Assembly: GCA_030704615.1 (NCBI GenBank)
Contig: CM060731.1
Coordinates: 46,562,001-46,626,000 of the forward strand
DNA length: 64,000 nucleotides
Source of the DNA: Takakia lepidozioides
Taxonomy: Eukaryota; Streptophyta; Takakiopsida; Takakiales; Takakiaceae
Direction of reading: 5' to 3'
Shown: positions 35,101 to 49,000 of the stretch, in pieces
Layout: the number at the start of each line of letters is the position of its first letter
Position numbering within the stretch: the stretch's first letter is position 1
Made by a program: the position numbers and the translations under genes
Notes under the pieces: model-generated
The model's database searches: none
Told to the model about the DNA's origin: nothing
Seen by the model: the letters and a program-made list of their open reading frames with translations, nothing else

Positions 35101-38100
35101 ATTCCATCCACATAGGCATGCATCACAGACAGCTGAAACTCCTCATGCTGGCCAAGATAATCTCCAATTTGTTTCTGCAACAGCACTCACATAGCTGATC
35201 AGTTGCATTGTTGAAAACACATCCTGACTTCCCAGCTGATATGGCACAGAAACATAATAACTAAGAAGACAGCTGCATTTCACCAACATTGATATCCGAA
35301 AAGAGCACATCTTGTAACAATGTCTGAAAAACTTCAAAGACTGCCAAGTAGCAGTGTAATTGACCTCTCCACATCTCATCTCTACCAATAAGTCTCCTAT
35401 GGTGTTGAAAGCCCATGCCAAATTGACAACACCACAAATGAGAAGAAAAGAAGAGATACCTTATCTAGACCTGGAGTATCTTTCAAAAATCGAGCAATGG
35501 CTTTTGATTCGTGAGGAGCCAGGTTGTTAGCCACCAAAAACTTGATTCCATTAGATGGCTTTCGATTGAACTGCACAAAAGAAATGCCCAATCCAACTCA
35601 GACAATGAATTGGTAGTCCTTGCGGAAGATACATACCCATTGGCTGCTAATTTTATCTTTCAACATAAACATATCTCTCAGAAAGATTCAAATAGTACCT
35701 CCCTGATTGTACTGTGATTGCTATGTATGCTCAGAACCTCCTGAATAATAACTGAACCAAATCATTCCCTGCCTTGGAGATCACTCCACTGTTATAATGA
35801 CCTTGATCTAGTTTCCTGATCCAAAGATGCGACTCTATGCATTGTAGCAAACTGTCATTTACCATCACCATCCAGCCATACACAACCAACAATGTAGTGG
35901 ATCCCAACAATTCACATGATATACCAATTTCAGAGTGGTCACAGAAATTGCTTTACAGCAAGAAGAGTACCTCAGCAACAGCAGCCTTCATAGTAACCTT
36001 GTGAGCCTTTGCTTTCTCAAACTCATCAGCCTGCGTTGTGGCCTTGGCCTCATCTCTGAGGTCAGACTCAGTCCCATCGACAGCAGGTGTTTTGGTAATA
36101 GCTGGCACCTCACTGGCAGAGTGGGCATGGTCTGTAACTCCATCTGTTGTCGATTGCTTGGAGGTCCATACCTCTAGGGACTTCAATACACTCACCAGAC
36201 ACTGTCCATTAAGACTTAAGTTAGCATTTTGCAAGCTCACAGGCTGAAGTCTCGATCCAAGGCAATATACATTGCACAAGCCATGAACTTTTGCCCAGCT
36301 AAGCATAAGCATCAGAGACCTAGCAAATTCCTAAATCCACTGTCTCTCAGCAGCAAAGGAGCTTATAGCTTCTGGACATACCTGCAATGATGTGTCTACC
36401 AAAAAACCATTTTGTGCCATGGCAACTGGAGTGGGATCAGCACTTGGTGTTCCTTGTGCCATTCGCGACAACGAGTTTATCTTCATCATTCATCAAAGAC
36501 CGCGTGTCAGCCCACAGTGACCACATCCTTCTACTTGAATATTCCTGAACAGAATTGCACAAGACAACTATCAAAGCTACACCTGAGTGTGCCAAAATTG
36601 GCACTAACTCACAAGACACAGCTCGAGTCCCAGGTGCTTCTGAGCATCTGAAAGACTGAATCAGTTTATCTGGCTCTCCTTTCAGAAGTGGTTTACATTA
36701 TGGGCCAGTTCTCAATGCAAAGCCTGTAGAAGAGGTCTTTGCATAGATCACATACCACTGAAATTGGAGAGTAATAAGAACCAAATTTTCATCAGATGAT
36801 GTTTAAACTTGAACGCCCAGTATTTGAGGAGAACATTCATGCAGAAAACAAAGTACTCATAAAAATCAGAACACTTGTAGGTAGGAAAATTGTCAAACAT
36901 CAACAGAAACTCACATCTATGGATGCGAGACTCACCATATGTTCAAACAAGTTGGTGGCTTCGAGATCGCAGTCATAATTTACAAAAACATCTACAAGCA
37001 TCTGAGAATCATTGCAGATCTTCTCGAGCATCCTGCAAACAGCAACACCACTTCAGATGTTGCACAATGGCCAAAACCTGGGCCAACATTGCACAGCACC
37101 TGATGCATATCAACGTCAAACTAAGGTCAGAAGTGAGGTCACTTACTTCAGGACTGCTGCTCGCTGAGGATGAGGACTGTCAGCTCTGTCTAGAGAGCGC
37201 AACACAATCAATGAAAAGAACACTCCAATTTCTGCCTGCATAATGTCTCCAGGTCATTATTCATCAATATTGTCTGGAAGAAACTACAGGGCTGACAAGA
37301 TCCCTCAAACATTACCTGGCGGGAGCCTACTGTCAACAACTGAGGAAGGTAACCAGCAGCAAAGGATCAATCCTATTTCCAGAGAACCTGACCATTTTAC
37401 ACTGGTGTGCTTGCTTCCTTCTGCATTGCATTTTAGTGATCTTACAAACACTCTTATGGGCAGGCCGGAAGGCTGTCTCCACCATCTTATAGACAAAAAC
37501 AAGTGATTTCACTGGAAAGTATTCATGTCATATAAAACAACCGGACTAACCTTAAGACTCTCTCTGAAGCGCTGCAACAGAACTGTGAAAATATTAACAG
37601 CAATCTGCAAACGGAAACGAAGTGCCACACACATACGACTCGATCAGCACCCCAGGCATAAGAACGATAGCAGATTGGCCTCCATCAGACAGCAGATCCC
37701 TAGAAACATCAGCATAGTTGCAACAGCCAGAAGCTCCCTTCCAAAAGAGTTCAAATAGCAAGATAAAAAACTACATGACTAAATTGGACTGGAAATGACC
37801 TCTATATAACTCTAAGCTAGTGATATCAAGCAAGCATAACACGTGAGATGTGGGTGAAACACAGACCTGGAATACGGCTGCAGTGGGGGATACACATGAT
37901 CTGAGCAATGCATAGCAGAGGTGAGCTTTCACAGAGTCAATGAAAGCAAAGTTGACCGTAAACGCATGGCTCACACTTTCCAGCAAACCCTGCACATTTG
38001 AATCCAGTAAGCTGCTTCAAAATTACAAAGATCAAGTCCACAATTTTTCCAATCATCATGAAAGGGGAAGAGAGAAACGGAGCCCACCAAACAAGGACAT

Positions 38101-41100
38101 TACCTGTAGTAGCTCAAGAGATAGAAGCTTGGTCCTACTGACAAGATCATCAATCCCATCTTTCATTGCCATCTGTACCCCAGAAAGATGAACCCCAACA
38201 ACAGAGCACACAACTGTGAATCTGAGAGGCCAAGACCTGCCTTCACGAAATTCAAGCTAGATGAACAGAAACCTTATAAAGAGAAAAAGCGACAAAGGGT
38301 ACATCACAAGCACCTTGCAAATTGTCCGTAGCACAAGGAGTGCATCTCTTTGGCCTACAGTCAACGATTCCAGATCCATTCCTCTGAGACAAAAGGCCCG
38401 CCAAAACGACACAAGTGAAATCTTTGAGGTAGCTCAACAACCTAGAGGCCCTAGAGGTCCCTAGGTCACTTCATGCACAATATCGACAAGTTCAATAGTT
38501 TGCTGACATCTAAGAATCTCAGCAGTAAGAGCAGCAGTGAAAACATTGCCATTGAGAGAGAGCCTACTCATTGGTCTTCAATTCTCCATCTGAGTGGACA
38601 GCCTTGTTCAGGGCAGCCTCGAAACCCTGCAAGTCCATGAAAGCAGTGTACTCTGGGTCATGTTGCATTCTTCGGTGGAAAAAAGGATTGCATGTTGCAA
38701 GTAACCACCAAGATATAAGGGTGCGGATAATTATCAAAGCTTTTACATGACAGCATTGTCAGTTAGGACCCAGGGCAAATATGACTGCACGTGATGATCA
38801 AATGTGGTACAACATTGCTGGACCTACAGGTTGCTGCAATGCTTTGCTATGACAGTAAGACACCCTATGAACATGTCAACATACTATATCCTCTCACAAT
38901 GATTGATGGTGCTCAAGAGGATTCTAGAAGAGGAAATGTTCAAGACTTGCTCAAGGTTTTCTGAAGTTGCTGACGTCACAACAGAACAAAAGCGATTGAA
39001 ATTCATCTTAAATATCCACACACTGTACTCTGACAGAGGCATGACCCAGCCCACCTATTACATGAGATACCTGCATTCAACAGAATCAACCCTCCAATGC
39101 AAAATTGACAAACCTTGATATCTGCATCCCCAGCAAGGTGCTGGAGTTCCTCCACTGCGACCGAACTTGCAGCGGACGAAGGTGTCCCTGAGGATAATGA
39201 GCTTGGCACTTCCAAGGCTTCTCCAGTCCTGATTTCCCTGACCTCTCCTCCCTCCAAGTTCACCACAAGTGTGTCTCCACTCAATTCAGTTTCATTTTCT
39301 TGTCGAGAAAGTTTGCCATCTAATGGAAGTACTGGAACTTGCTCGCTAGAATAAAACACTGATAACTTTGCACGTGATGTGAGGAAATTTGCCGGGAGCA
39401 TGACGATAGTACTCACCCCCTGCGCCACGCTAGATATGTTACATGGATAATCACTCTCAAGCTGGATATTGGCAACACAAGACCCTAGAAAAGAACAGTT
39501 CAAGAAACATAGCCTTGGATCTGAGATCTCCTATATTGACAGTCATATCTCATATCCCCAGTCTCTCATCAGTGTTTAGGCAAGGATTGTAACCTGTGCA
39601 TCGGATTCCATCCGCTTGAAAACAATGTTGATCATTTGAGTTAAGGTTGCCTTTGCTGTTGCTTGATTAACAGCACTTTTGCTACAAATCAACCAACCGA
39701 GAAATAAGAATAATGCAAACACATTGGAGTGAGATGTTGTGATCTGCAGTAGAGCCCAACAAAGTGCCAACTCATTTCTAGAAGAATGATCATAGCTTCA
39801 CAACTCAACATTTTTCCTAATATTGCCACCTTCAAGTTTCCCTTTAATCAAGGAGGTGTGGAAATTCTGCAGAAAAGGAGCACTACAGACATCATTTATG
39901 GCCAGGTTCTACACAGCATGCCATTCTGCAGACGCAGTCACCAGAAAAAACCTAAAAACTACTGTCCCTCCCCTATCACAACTGTAGTAACAGGATTCTG
40001 GATTTCATTTGTCAAAGGAGTTACACACCTGCTTAAGACAATGTCGTAGCACGTCCGAACTGCAGTTAGCAGACATTCTCCATGCACTGCCATTCAAATA
40101 CACTACGTAATCACTTGGCTCTACACATTAACTCCTAGTTAGCCAGAGCTATAGAGAAAATTCATGATTTTGAGCTTATGACCATGCAACTTAACAAAAT
40201 GTCCTCTTCCATAAACCACAATAACCAAGTCTGTGTGACCTTAGATTCGTACCTGAGCTTCCAGCAAATAAATGACCCTACGGCCACAGTTAAGTGCAAC
40301 TCTGAAGTACAACTCTGAAGTACGGGTTGTTTAGGAGATGTTTTCAAAGCATGATGCCAAATATCAGACAAACCTTGAAATGAGTGTGAAGCAACTGCTG
40401 TGAGAAGCACCTTGATGACTTGTAACACCACACTGCAAAATCGAAGTCGACAGGTCTATTGAAGTCATTCATGCCACTCACACAAGCCCTCGGACCACTT
40501 TTAGCATAAAATATGCAGTGCTTTGATAATACGGCTTTGAGATTGAACCAGTGGATCATGGACCTAGTCAGCCCAAGTCTGACATAACACCTGGGGGTTT
40601 GCCACTAGATTAAAATACATAAGAGATTCTAACACAAGCCAAGTTGACAATTAGAAACTTCAAATTCCAATTGAAGGTCTTGTACCTGTCAGGGGCAGTA
40701 GCATCGGAACATCCACACACCATGTTGAAAATTTCAGTAACCATTGTTCCATTTTTACCACCTTCGACACCAGCTTCTCCCTCCAGATGTCCATAAGATA
40801 TAAGTTTCTGCCATGAGCATTCACAGATTGAGTGTAATCAACCAACTTACAAGTGGAACAATGAGGGGAAAAAGGGAACACGAGCTGATAACATATCCAC
40901 TTGCTGCAGAAGCTTAGGGCTCATGCTAGACTTGCAACAGCTCTAGGCACTAATCGAGCATAGCATATGACTCACTCACATACTCTTGTGATCCCATGAA
41001 GACCTGTTTCAGCATTTGCTATTTGAACAGATCCATAATGTCAAAAATGGTTGTATCTATATTTTACAAGTTGAGCTGATTTTATTGCACCTTACACAGC

Positions 41101-43639
41101 AAATTCACACCATCGGGCTACAGCAGAACTGAACCAATGAAACTCTCGGAGTGTCCATGCAGCATAGTCAATCATGCTTGCACGTATTGAAACAGATGTT
41201 GCAAGCCTAAGTAAGCGTGCCTAGGGTGCCTCGGCTCTGACATAGACACAACTCCTACATTTGCAGCCAGCAACGGAAGTCATTACAAAGATGAAACTGG
41301 CCTATACTGGCTGCTGCGTATGGACCCTTGCTGCCAAAGAGGATTGCCGGACTAGTAAGGGTTCCCATCAACTCAAAAGCATCATCCAACAAGTTAATCT
41401 AGGGGAGGAGCAGGTTCAAACAAGCCTGTCAAGGATGCTGAACACCTATGTGACTGACAACTTGTGTTACTTCATCCAGCAAGGGATTGCAGTGAAAGCA
41501 GCCAACTGGGACTGGCACACTTCAAGCTGAATCAATTTTTTTTGGTATAGTTGTACGTTACCTCCCCCTACTTGCCAGAGGGCACATATGCTTAGCCAAC
41601 ATTGACAGCAGCCTTGTACCAGGAAAATTTACACTCACATGCAAACAGTCAAGTGCCGATTCCAAAAGCTTAGATTGTTTAGTCTCAAAAGCGAGTCGCA
41701 AGGGCAGTAACACCAGATCAGCTTCAGAGCCTTCGAGTGTATGTCCTGCCTCTGCCATTGTAGCAGCAGCCGCTTGCCCTGTAGTCGGCTTTGCAGGTGA
41801 TAGGACTGGGCTCGTTTGCACTGATTTGATCTCTTCTTTTGGTGTGGAGGGCTCCCCTTCTGATATGGTGTCTTGAGCTGACGGTCTTTGTGCACAAACA
41901 TGTAACATCAACATTCGTATCAGAACAAGATCCTTTTTCTTCAGCTAATTCTATGGCCTGACAGTGCCAGATGGTAAAAGCCAACCAACAACACACAGTG
42001 GTGAGACACCAACCTTGGTGGATGCCCACATGGCAGATAAAGCTACAAACCTTATGCCACAATACTTGATAAGATGTACCCATGAGACATTTGCCATAGC
42101 CTCACAACTTGATTAGGGTGGACTTCATTGAGCTGACTAATGTGCCCACGTCAAACTTTGAAAGCCTGGGTTGTGGCTATTCAGGAGTGCATGCCAGTAG
42201 GAGGCAAACAGCCAATCAGCCTAAAGAATACGAGGATGCCTCTACCAATAGGCATCTCTCAACAACTAGTCTCATTCTGCTATGAGCAAAAAACTCTCCT
42301 GAAAATGATATGCCTGCAACTCCTACTAAATTAGCTCCTGCCCATCGAGCTCAAACCATAGAGGACTTCAAACTTGGAGGCGTTGACCATCAACTCGATG
42401 ACGGTGTAAACAAAATACTCAGAACCCTAAAACAAAGTTGAAAGGGCTAGTGTCAATGCAGCTTTGGTGTCCAAAGGTGGAAGAAGCCCTGGATATTGGA
42501 TGAAGCACTGTAAAATTCTTCCATACAATGATGCAGACAATTCACATATTAGTATGATCATCTCCGAATATTGAAGGATGGCCGGACTACATACAAAAAC
42601 GCAAATAAGGGTGGCACATCAGACTGCACACTAGAGGAACTTTGTACAGAAACCAAACCAATGCTGACCAGTAGCATTAACTGGCATTACAGCACCAAGC
42701 ACATGAATATGTGCTAAACAGTCCTCCAGCTTATTAAAAAGAAAATATTACAAAGGAGTACTTCATGTGAATTCAGTACAAGTTTTGCACAGGTTACAGA
42801 TACATACATGTCTTCTGGCACAGAGGAATCTTCATTTTGGCCAAGTGGTGATGGAGGCAGCTCGGGTTTTCTATCTGGCGATGAACAACTTAGCATGTCA
42901 ATTACAAATTCTCCCTGCAATTTATACTATGAGATGGTCACAGACAGGTTGAAGTTGTCCGACAAGGTTGCCCAAAATTGTCTGGAAAAAACTCAGTGAA
43001 AACTCACATACAAGACATAGGACGAGAATGTCCCTGCTAGAGGTAGTTATTAACTAGGCCTGAACCACAGTGCTGCAGGATTCCTGGCAATCCATCCAGA
43101 AATAGCAATCCAATTGTGGAGACCATCAGTGTAAAGTGCCCCTGCAAACTTACAACTCAGCTCCATAGAAACCTTCCCCCGGCACTGACTGACTTTCGAT
43201 AGACAAGGAGGTGAAGTGTGGTGTCAAACCAGATCACACATAGAAGGAAAGAAAAATGAAAATGAACTAGGCTGAAATGTGTAAATCGCTTAGCTGAACG
43301 TGCACAATTGCATTTGTGCCATAACAAAGTGACAAATCAACCGGTCCCTTGAGTAGCAAACAGAGATTTGGAAACAACACCCCAGCACAATGCAGGTTGC
43401 CGCTTCTTAGCAGCTTTCCCGGATCACAAATCAGCAGCTGTTCTCAACTCCAATTCATCACGACATGAATCATCAAAGCAGACCCTAAAACCCTAGCAGA
43501 ACACCAGATCTCATAAGTCTCCTAACTGACCTAAATAGGCCTTCAAAGCATTCTGCAGACTGCTGTATTTCTTCCCTGGTGCATCCTTGAGCATGCGCTC
43601 AAAAGAACGCGTCACAAAGGCTCCTCCTGCCTCCGCCAT
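26200..43639 (-). CDS. BIG5: BIG5-type ARF guanine-nucleotide exchange factor (Sec7 domain)
   Basis: About 35 exons over 17.4 kb. Start ATG is at 43639 ([19 protein letters not shown], like the plant BIG5 N-terminus) and stop TAG at 26202-26200. Other exons placed: 42910-42808, 41885-41639, 40807-40686, 40432-40374, last 26262-26200. N-terminal DCB/HUS armadillo-like regions include [10 protein letters not shown] (41.7 kb), [17 protein letters not shown] (40.4 kb) and [10 protein letters not shown] (37.0 kb). The Sec7 domain (about 35.58-34.06 kb) shows [45 protein letters not shown] (catalytic Glu in LPGEAQKI) and [21 protein letters not shown]-terminal HDS domains follow (33.6-26.2 kb). Known: BIG proteins load GTP on ARF at the TGN/early endosome; Arabidopsis BIG5 (BEN1/MIN7) acts in auxin-carrier trafficking and immunity. 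No disabling change was seen, but not every exon boundary was checked. The last intron carries a LINE fragment. Confidence 0.96.
26510..26812 (-). mobile_element. LINE type A fragment in the last BIG5 intron
   Basis: The terminal ~290 bp of the family (ending GAGTACATTCTCC on the minus strand). Imperfect flanking repeats ACAAATTATAG (3' side) and ACAGATTATAT (5' side) look like an aged target duplication. Confidence 0.8.
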
Positions 43640-44390
43640 AGCTACTGCTCATGTGAAAAAAATTCGCCAACTCGTCGATCGAGCTAGAAATTCCCGATCA
43701 ATCTGCGTTTCTTCTCAAATGCCTTTGTTTTTTCCCAGATCGATTTGGTTGCAGCATCCTAACTCGGTCTAAGCCTCTTCGATGGCTGCAGTTCCTGAGA
43801 ATGTGATTGCCAGACCGAGTTGCTCTCGCCCTCGAGCGAGTCCAGTGAGCCCCAACACTGGGACTGTGTAACCTTGTTTCTTGGGAACGAGTTCTCTAAA
43901 CAGTACCCGTGATCGAAATGTAGCGATGCATTATCGGCAGATGGATGAATAGTGGTATCAGGATGAATGTATGTACCTCTTCTATTCCATCCATGTTTGG
44001 AGGTAGAAATATATTTTCTAATTTAATAATTCTGATATTGACTTTTGGTCACTTACTTTCGGAGTGTCTCTTGAGTCGGATCACGAGTGCAGGAGAGATG
44101 GTGACCGTTGCTCTGCAGACCGCAGCTGCACAGACTTGGAAGTCACTCAAGTGAAAGCAGACGATGAAGCCTTCATGAGGACCCCACCTGAGAAAAAAAG
44201 CGTTGAAGCACTGGTAGGAGCACAGCAAATAAGGCATTCTTCTCTTTTTGGTGGCAATATCCTGATCCTCCAGTTTTATAGGATTTTTTTTTTCTATCCG
44301 ATGTAGTCATATATGTATCCCTACTGTGGAAGTCATGTTGTATCCCTTTGGAAGAGGGATAAAAAATATGAACACGGCATAATCGTGTAG
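43640..44390. other. 5' flank of BIG5
   Basis: Should hold the 5' UTR and promoter of the minus-strand BIG5 gene. GGATGAATG-like motifs occur at 43942-43971. A plus-strand frame at 44064-44306 shows no known family. No core-promoter element can be called with confidence. Confidence 0.35.
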
Positions 44391-44394
44391 AGCT

Positions 44395-44975
44395 CTTTCA
44401 ACCTTTTCATGAATCGTTAGATGGTGCGTAAGGATGCTATGCAGAGGTCATTGGGTATTTCTAGCTTCAGAGCACAGATATTAAAAAGAGAACAACCTAA
44501 GTAGCTGTTGGTTGAATGTTCATCGTGAGGACGATCTCCTTTATAAGAAGTCAGCCTTGGTCATCTTTGGCCGGTGGACAGATTGATACCTCCAGCAGGG
44601 AGGCAGTAGTGTAGCTTCTCTAAATTGTGTCTACATTAACAGCACTCACAAAGCTGATCAACCAGGTGCATCGTTACAAATACATCCACTCAGTCACAGT
44701 TCAATTCAACAAAGCTTTGCTGAATTGAAAAGTGACATCCCAGTCATCCTATTACCTTATTCAGAGCTATATTCTGATTTCTTTCAGCTGGTAGACCACT
44801 GAAGTCGGAACCTTGATTTAGCACAAGTTACTTGTGACTCCCAACAGATGAACGGTGGTCATTGAATTGATCACTTTGACAGCTTGGTGAGACAACTGTA
44901 CTCGTTGGCATCAGACCCGTAGATTAAGCTTAGAACCTCCAGAGTACGTGAACCAAATCATCGATCTCGATCATT
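44395..44975 (-). pseudogene. Collapsed duplicate of the BIG5 Sec7 region
   Basis: Short blocks match the gene at 34.55-35.80 kb in the same order and strand. GCTTCAGAGCACAGATATT (44464) matches 34620; TCAGCCTTGGTCATCTTTGG (44552) matches TCAGCCTTAGTCATCTTTGG at 34733. AACAGCACTCACAAAGCTGATCA (44639-44661) matches 35179; GTGCATCGTTACAAATACATCC matches 35204; AGAACCTCCAGAGTACGTGAACCAAATCAT (44933-44962) matches 35732. Both intron and exon sequence is included, and the segments between blocks (for example about 34.85-35.15 kb, most of a Sec7 exon) are missing. So it is a decayed genomic duplication, not a retrocopy. Confidence 0.75.
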
Positions 44976-46096
44976 TCACGCCGTGCTGAGACTTACTTGA
45001 AAGTGTTTGTCTTTCCAAAACGACTGGCTTGCCCGTTAAATCTTAGAAGATATGTATATGCGTCCGGGCAGTAGCCATTATAACTCTGAAAACCCACTTC
45101 ACCTCAATGCAGTTGTTCCTTTCAAAGGTGGGCCCTATAATAAGGGTGTAGAAGGATTAGGTGAGTTGGGTGCTACCCATGGTGGTTTACTCTTGGTGGT
45201 GGTGATGATAGCTTCGAGGGATAGGCTAGCAGTGAGGTGAATTTTCCCAAAGCATAATATTATGGTGATAGAGGGGTATAGGAGCTTGAGGTTGTTGAAA
45301 GTGTCAAGATAAGGAGAGGAGGAAGACTCCGAAGCAGCGGGCAGGCCTAATTACTTAAACTTCACCCCACCAAAGCCTATTTGCCTTCCACTTCTTCGAT
45401 CATCAAGTGGGGACATAGCCCGTCTTCAAGATAGATCCCTACTGGCTCTTCATTCTTAGCCACAGTTTGATCCAATATTACGAGTTCATGATTAAGGCAA
45501 TCCTCTACAGCAGAGCTACTTCTCTTGGCAAAGAACTGAGATAACCAAGTGCAGCTTCCAAATACAAATTGCAAACTTTTTCTGCTGCATCTTTGCACTT
45601 AGTAGGGCAGAAACCTTCATTTCCAAATATGAACTGTTGGAGGGCTCAGCTCACACAGAACACTGAGTTAGGAAGATCCACAGATCCAAGGAATAAATAT
45701 AATTAACCCTTCATAATTATTTACATTGGTAAAGTTGGGAATCTCCCATGGAGAGCTTGCCATACCACTCGGCTGAGAGGCGACTCCAGAGGTAGAACAT
45801 TTAACTCTAGGAAAAAATTCTCAAGCTTCGCGCATGGCTGGTTTCACGACCTCAAAATGATGCACTCAATCCAGTCACAGGTGACCAAGAATCAGGAATT
45901 AACCATTCACAAATCACCACTTTCGTGGTTGAAAAATCTATTATCATACAAGTGCCCAGAATTCTACACATGCATCTACTCTGACAATCAGCTGCTCTTA
46001 CAATGTTTGACCACCTGGTGATCATTGAACGGACCACTGCCAAACAACCTCCATCAAAAACGTGTTACCTGCTACAACGCTGATTGTCCTGTTGCT
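44976..46096. other. No gene recognised; 3' flank of the lipase gene
   Basis: A minus-strand frame of 73 codons (45598-45377) and a plus-strand one (45052-45240) are unassigned. The stretch nearest 46096 should be the 3' UTR of the lipase gene. Confidence 0.35.
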
Positions 46097-49000
46097 TTAG
46101 ATTCCTCGCACAGATTCCCCATTCAAATATGAGTTCTGGCTCAACTCCCCATGTTGAGATTCCCTGCCATCACTTACCTCTTCCTCACCATTGGAGTTAT
46201 GCTTGTCCTTGAACGATTTCCGAGCAAGGGATACATTCAGCTTTTTCGAACTTTTTGACCCCCAGACATTGAAACTGGGTGCTTGCTCAAGACTACCTAC
46301 CCCATTCATCACCTTAGGAGGCGTGACTAGCAGAAGACGGGACATGACATACCCCAGCAACTCCTCTCTATGGGAAAAAGTAAAATCCAGGTGTGCATAC
46401 TCGAATTCCTGATATGAAGCCTGGCATCCAGACTTCTTCAGTGTCTCATAGTGTTTTCTTACCATGGTTTTCGGAATGAGCTTGTCTTTCCGCCCTGCCA
46501 CAAAATCGACAGGAATGTCCATGGCCCAATAGTGTGCCCCAATATCAAGTGGATAAGGAGTCCCATAGGCCTCCATATTTTTTCGTGCACTCCCAAAATC
46601 ATACATGATGAATCGCTTCGAACGCATCATCTGGGCCAGGTGTAGCCCAACTCGGTAAGACACTCCAGGCATATCATTCATGTTGTAGTGTGACATTGCT
46701 ATTGCACCCACCCAGTTAGAACTGTCGCCACCAACCAAATAACTGCACAGAGTCTGAACTAGCCCCCCCAAAGCAGGGTAGTTTTGGAAGTCTTGGGCAA
46801 GCTTGTTGAAAAGCCCCCGAAACACTCTTGTGGGTATGTAGAGTCCAGGAATGAAGGGGGTCACAATGGGAGCCAGAACAGGGACTGCATATTGAAGGAA
46901 TGCACAAAATCCTGGAGCATCTTCATGAAAACCGGCTGGGGAAAGTAGCACAAGTCTTGACAGATAGTGGGGCTTGTTCTCCAAGCGTCGTGTCACTACA
47001 TACATCAGAATGGACGCCCCCCCAAGGCTATGAGCTACCCCGCAAAGGGAGTAGGGCTGTCTGGCCACATAACAGTTTGCAGAATTGGAGGGACCCACTT
47101 CATCATCCGTCACAAGCTGCAGTTCCTTCAACTCAGAAATTTTGATTTCATGGACCCTAGTCAGCATCGCTGTGATGTCTTGGGTGCCATGTTCATTTAC
47201 TGAGTACTGCCAATACCTACAATATTTCAAGCCAGCCACATGAAAATTAGGGTAGTGGAGCTGAGAATGAAAAACGCTTACTACAGTTAAACCGCATAGC
47301 CACAAGAGTTTAAATTTACCTCTGGGATGAAATGCGCTTCTCCACATGCTCTCTAGATGCCAAGCCCCGCAAATTACCCAGAAACACATCATAACCTGCA
47401 CTCCTCCATGCCAAGAACATGCATTTAGAGTTTTGGAGTCTGTTGTAAGTACAGAAAACACAGAATTGCCCACCAGCCAGAGTGGGATGTGTCTCCTCCA
47501 AGTCATGTGACCAGAAATCTGTCAAAGACATGGATGCTCTAAGAACAATTGACCAGAGCAGTATGAGACTGAATTACATACACACTTCTGTTCACAAAAT
47601 ACTTAGACTCTGGGCATTCACCAAACATCAGTATAAACACAAATATCTTATCGATCACCCCAATTAGCAAATTAAATCGCATGTTGCCTCAAAGCTGTAA
47701 CCAGTGTTGTCAATTTGCAGAGTGAAAACAAATCAATGGTGCTCGATCAATCCTCTGAGCAATTCCCAAGGGAGTTTTGGAAGGAATACCCATACTAAAC
47801 AATACAGCAATGCTCCATGACAGGTAGATCCATCCCCACTTCCACACGGCTAAGTGGCGATAGCAATTTAACCTCTCAAATTCCTACATAATGATCACCG
47901 TATGCACTCAAATGGTTTCACAGGAAGTGTACCTTGATCATAAGCAGCAAATGCCTGGGAGCCCACCACTCCATTAGAAACCCACCTGGCCCCATCAATG
48001 ATCCATTCCCACGCAATTAATAGTCATCAAAATTCAACTGCAGTCTGTTCCTAAAAGCACACTAAACATAGTGGTTCTCCAGGTCATAGTCATAGTCATC
48101 GGAACAAATGTAAGTCCCAACCCTGAAGACAGCAAGTTTCCCTATCCAGACAAGAAAATCCATTTGAATGCATAAAGACAATAAACTGTCCTAAATTAAC
48201 AGAATTGGCAGCATTAACTGACCAACATCACATTCGATAAAGCGTCATATCTAAGAGACTTTGTTTTGCAGTACTTTCATGAGATGGAAGCCCAACCAAA
48301 TTTGTGCCCCGTGTGTCATATGGAGCATACAGCAACAAGTTACATGTGTTGGAACAATTGCCTCACACAACATAAAAATTGACTTACCCCAAAGATGAAT
48401 CAAGCAGTCCGTGCTGCAGATATAAAACCTTCTGGGACTTCCGCCTGCACCCTCAGTTGACAACCTTCATTGGTTTTCGTCTTAATGTCGCTTTACAGCT
48501 CCCAAACTAGTTGACGAGTCACATTGGATCGTACATTCCTTTTTTGCAGATATGCAGAATTCAAGACCACAATCCTGGTGTTTATGCTTTTGATTGAGGT
48601 CCTTTGTGACCTTGAATTGCCCTATGTCCAATCAAGATCATCTTGGCATGCCAGGTCGAGGAAGGCTGAAACACACAGTACATGTACGTCCAAGAGTTGC
48701 TTACTTATGAATGAAAGTGCAGTGAATTTGGCCACACATTCAAACTGCAATATGGTTTGTGTTGGTTGCCATAGTGTTAGACTTTCTGTACAATCGGTCC
48801 CACGGTTCATGGTTCAACGCAAGTACTGAAACAAAGTATACCTGGGTATTCTCTCCAACAAGAGGACATAGCCATCTGCAGTGGTCACTTGAAGCGCTTC
48901 ATATGGATACCTGCCAGACATTGGTAACAACCACGTCAAGGCCCAAGAAGGTTTGACTAGTACACGACCTCTTCCTGAAGGTGCTTTCGTAGATAATTTG

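Noticed and set aside
46191-47203. Plus-strand open frames opposite the lipase
   Set aside because: They are antisense shadows of a clearly conserved minus-strand exon.
47430-47530. Frameshift in the lipase exon encoding the oxyanion-side loop
   Set aside because: The apparent frame problem disappears when the exon starts at 47439 after the acceptor TTTTCTGTACTTACAACAG; phases then match on both sides.
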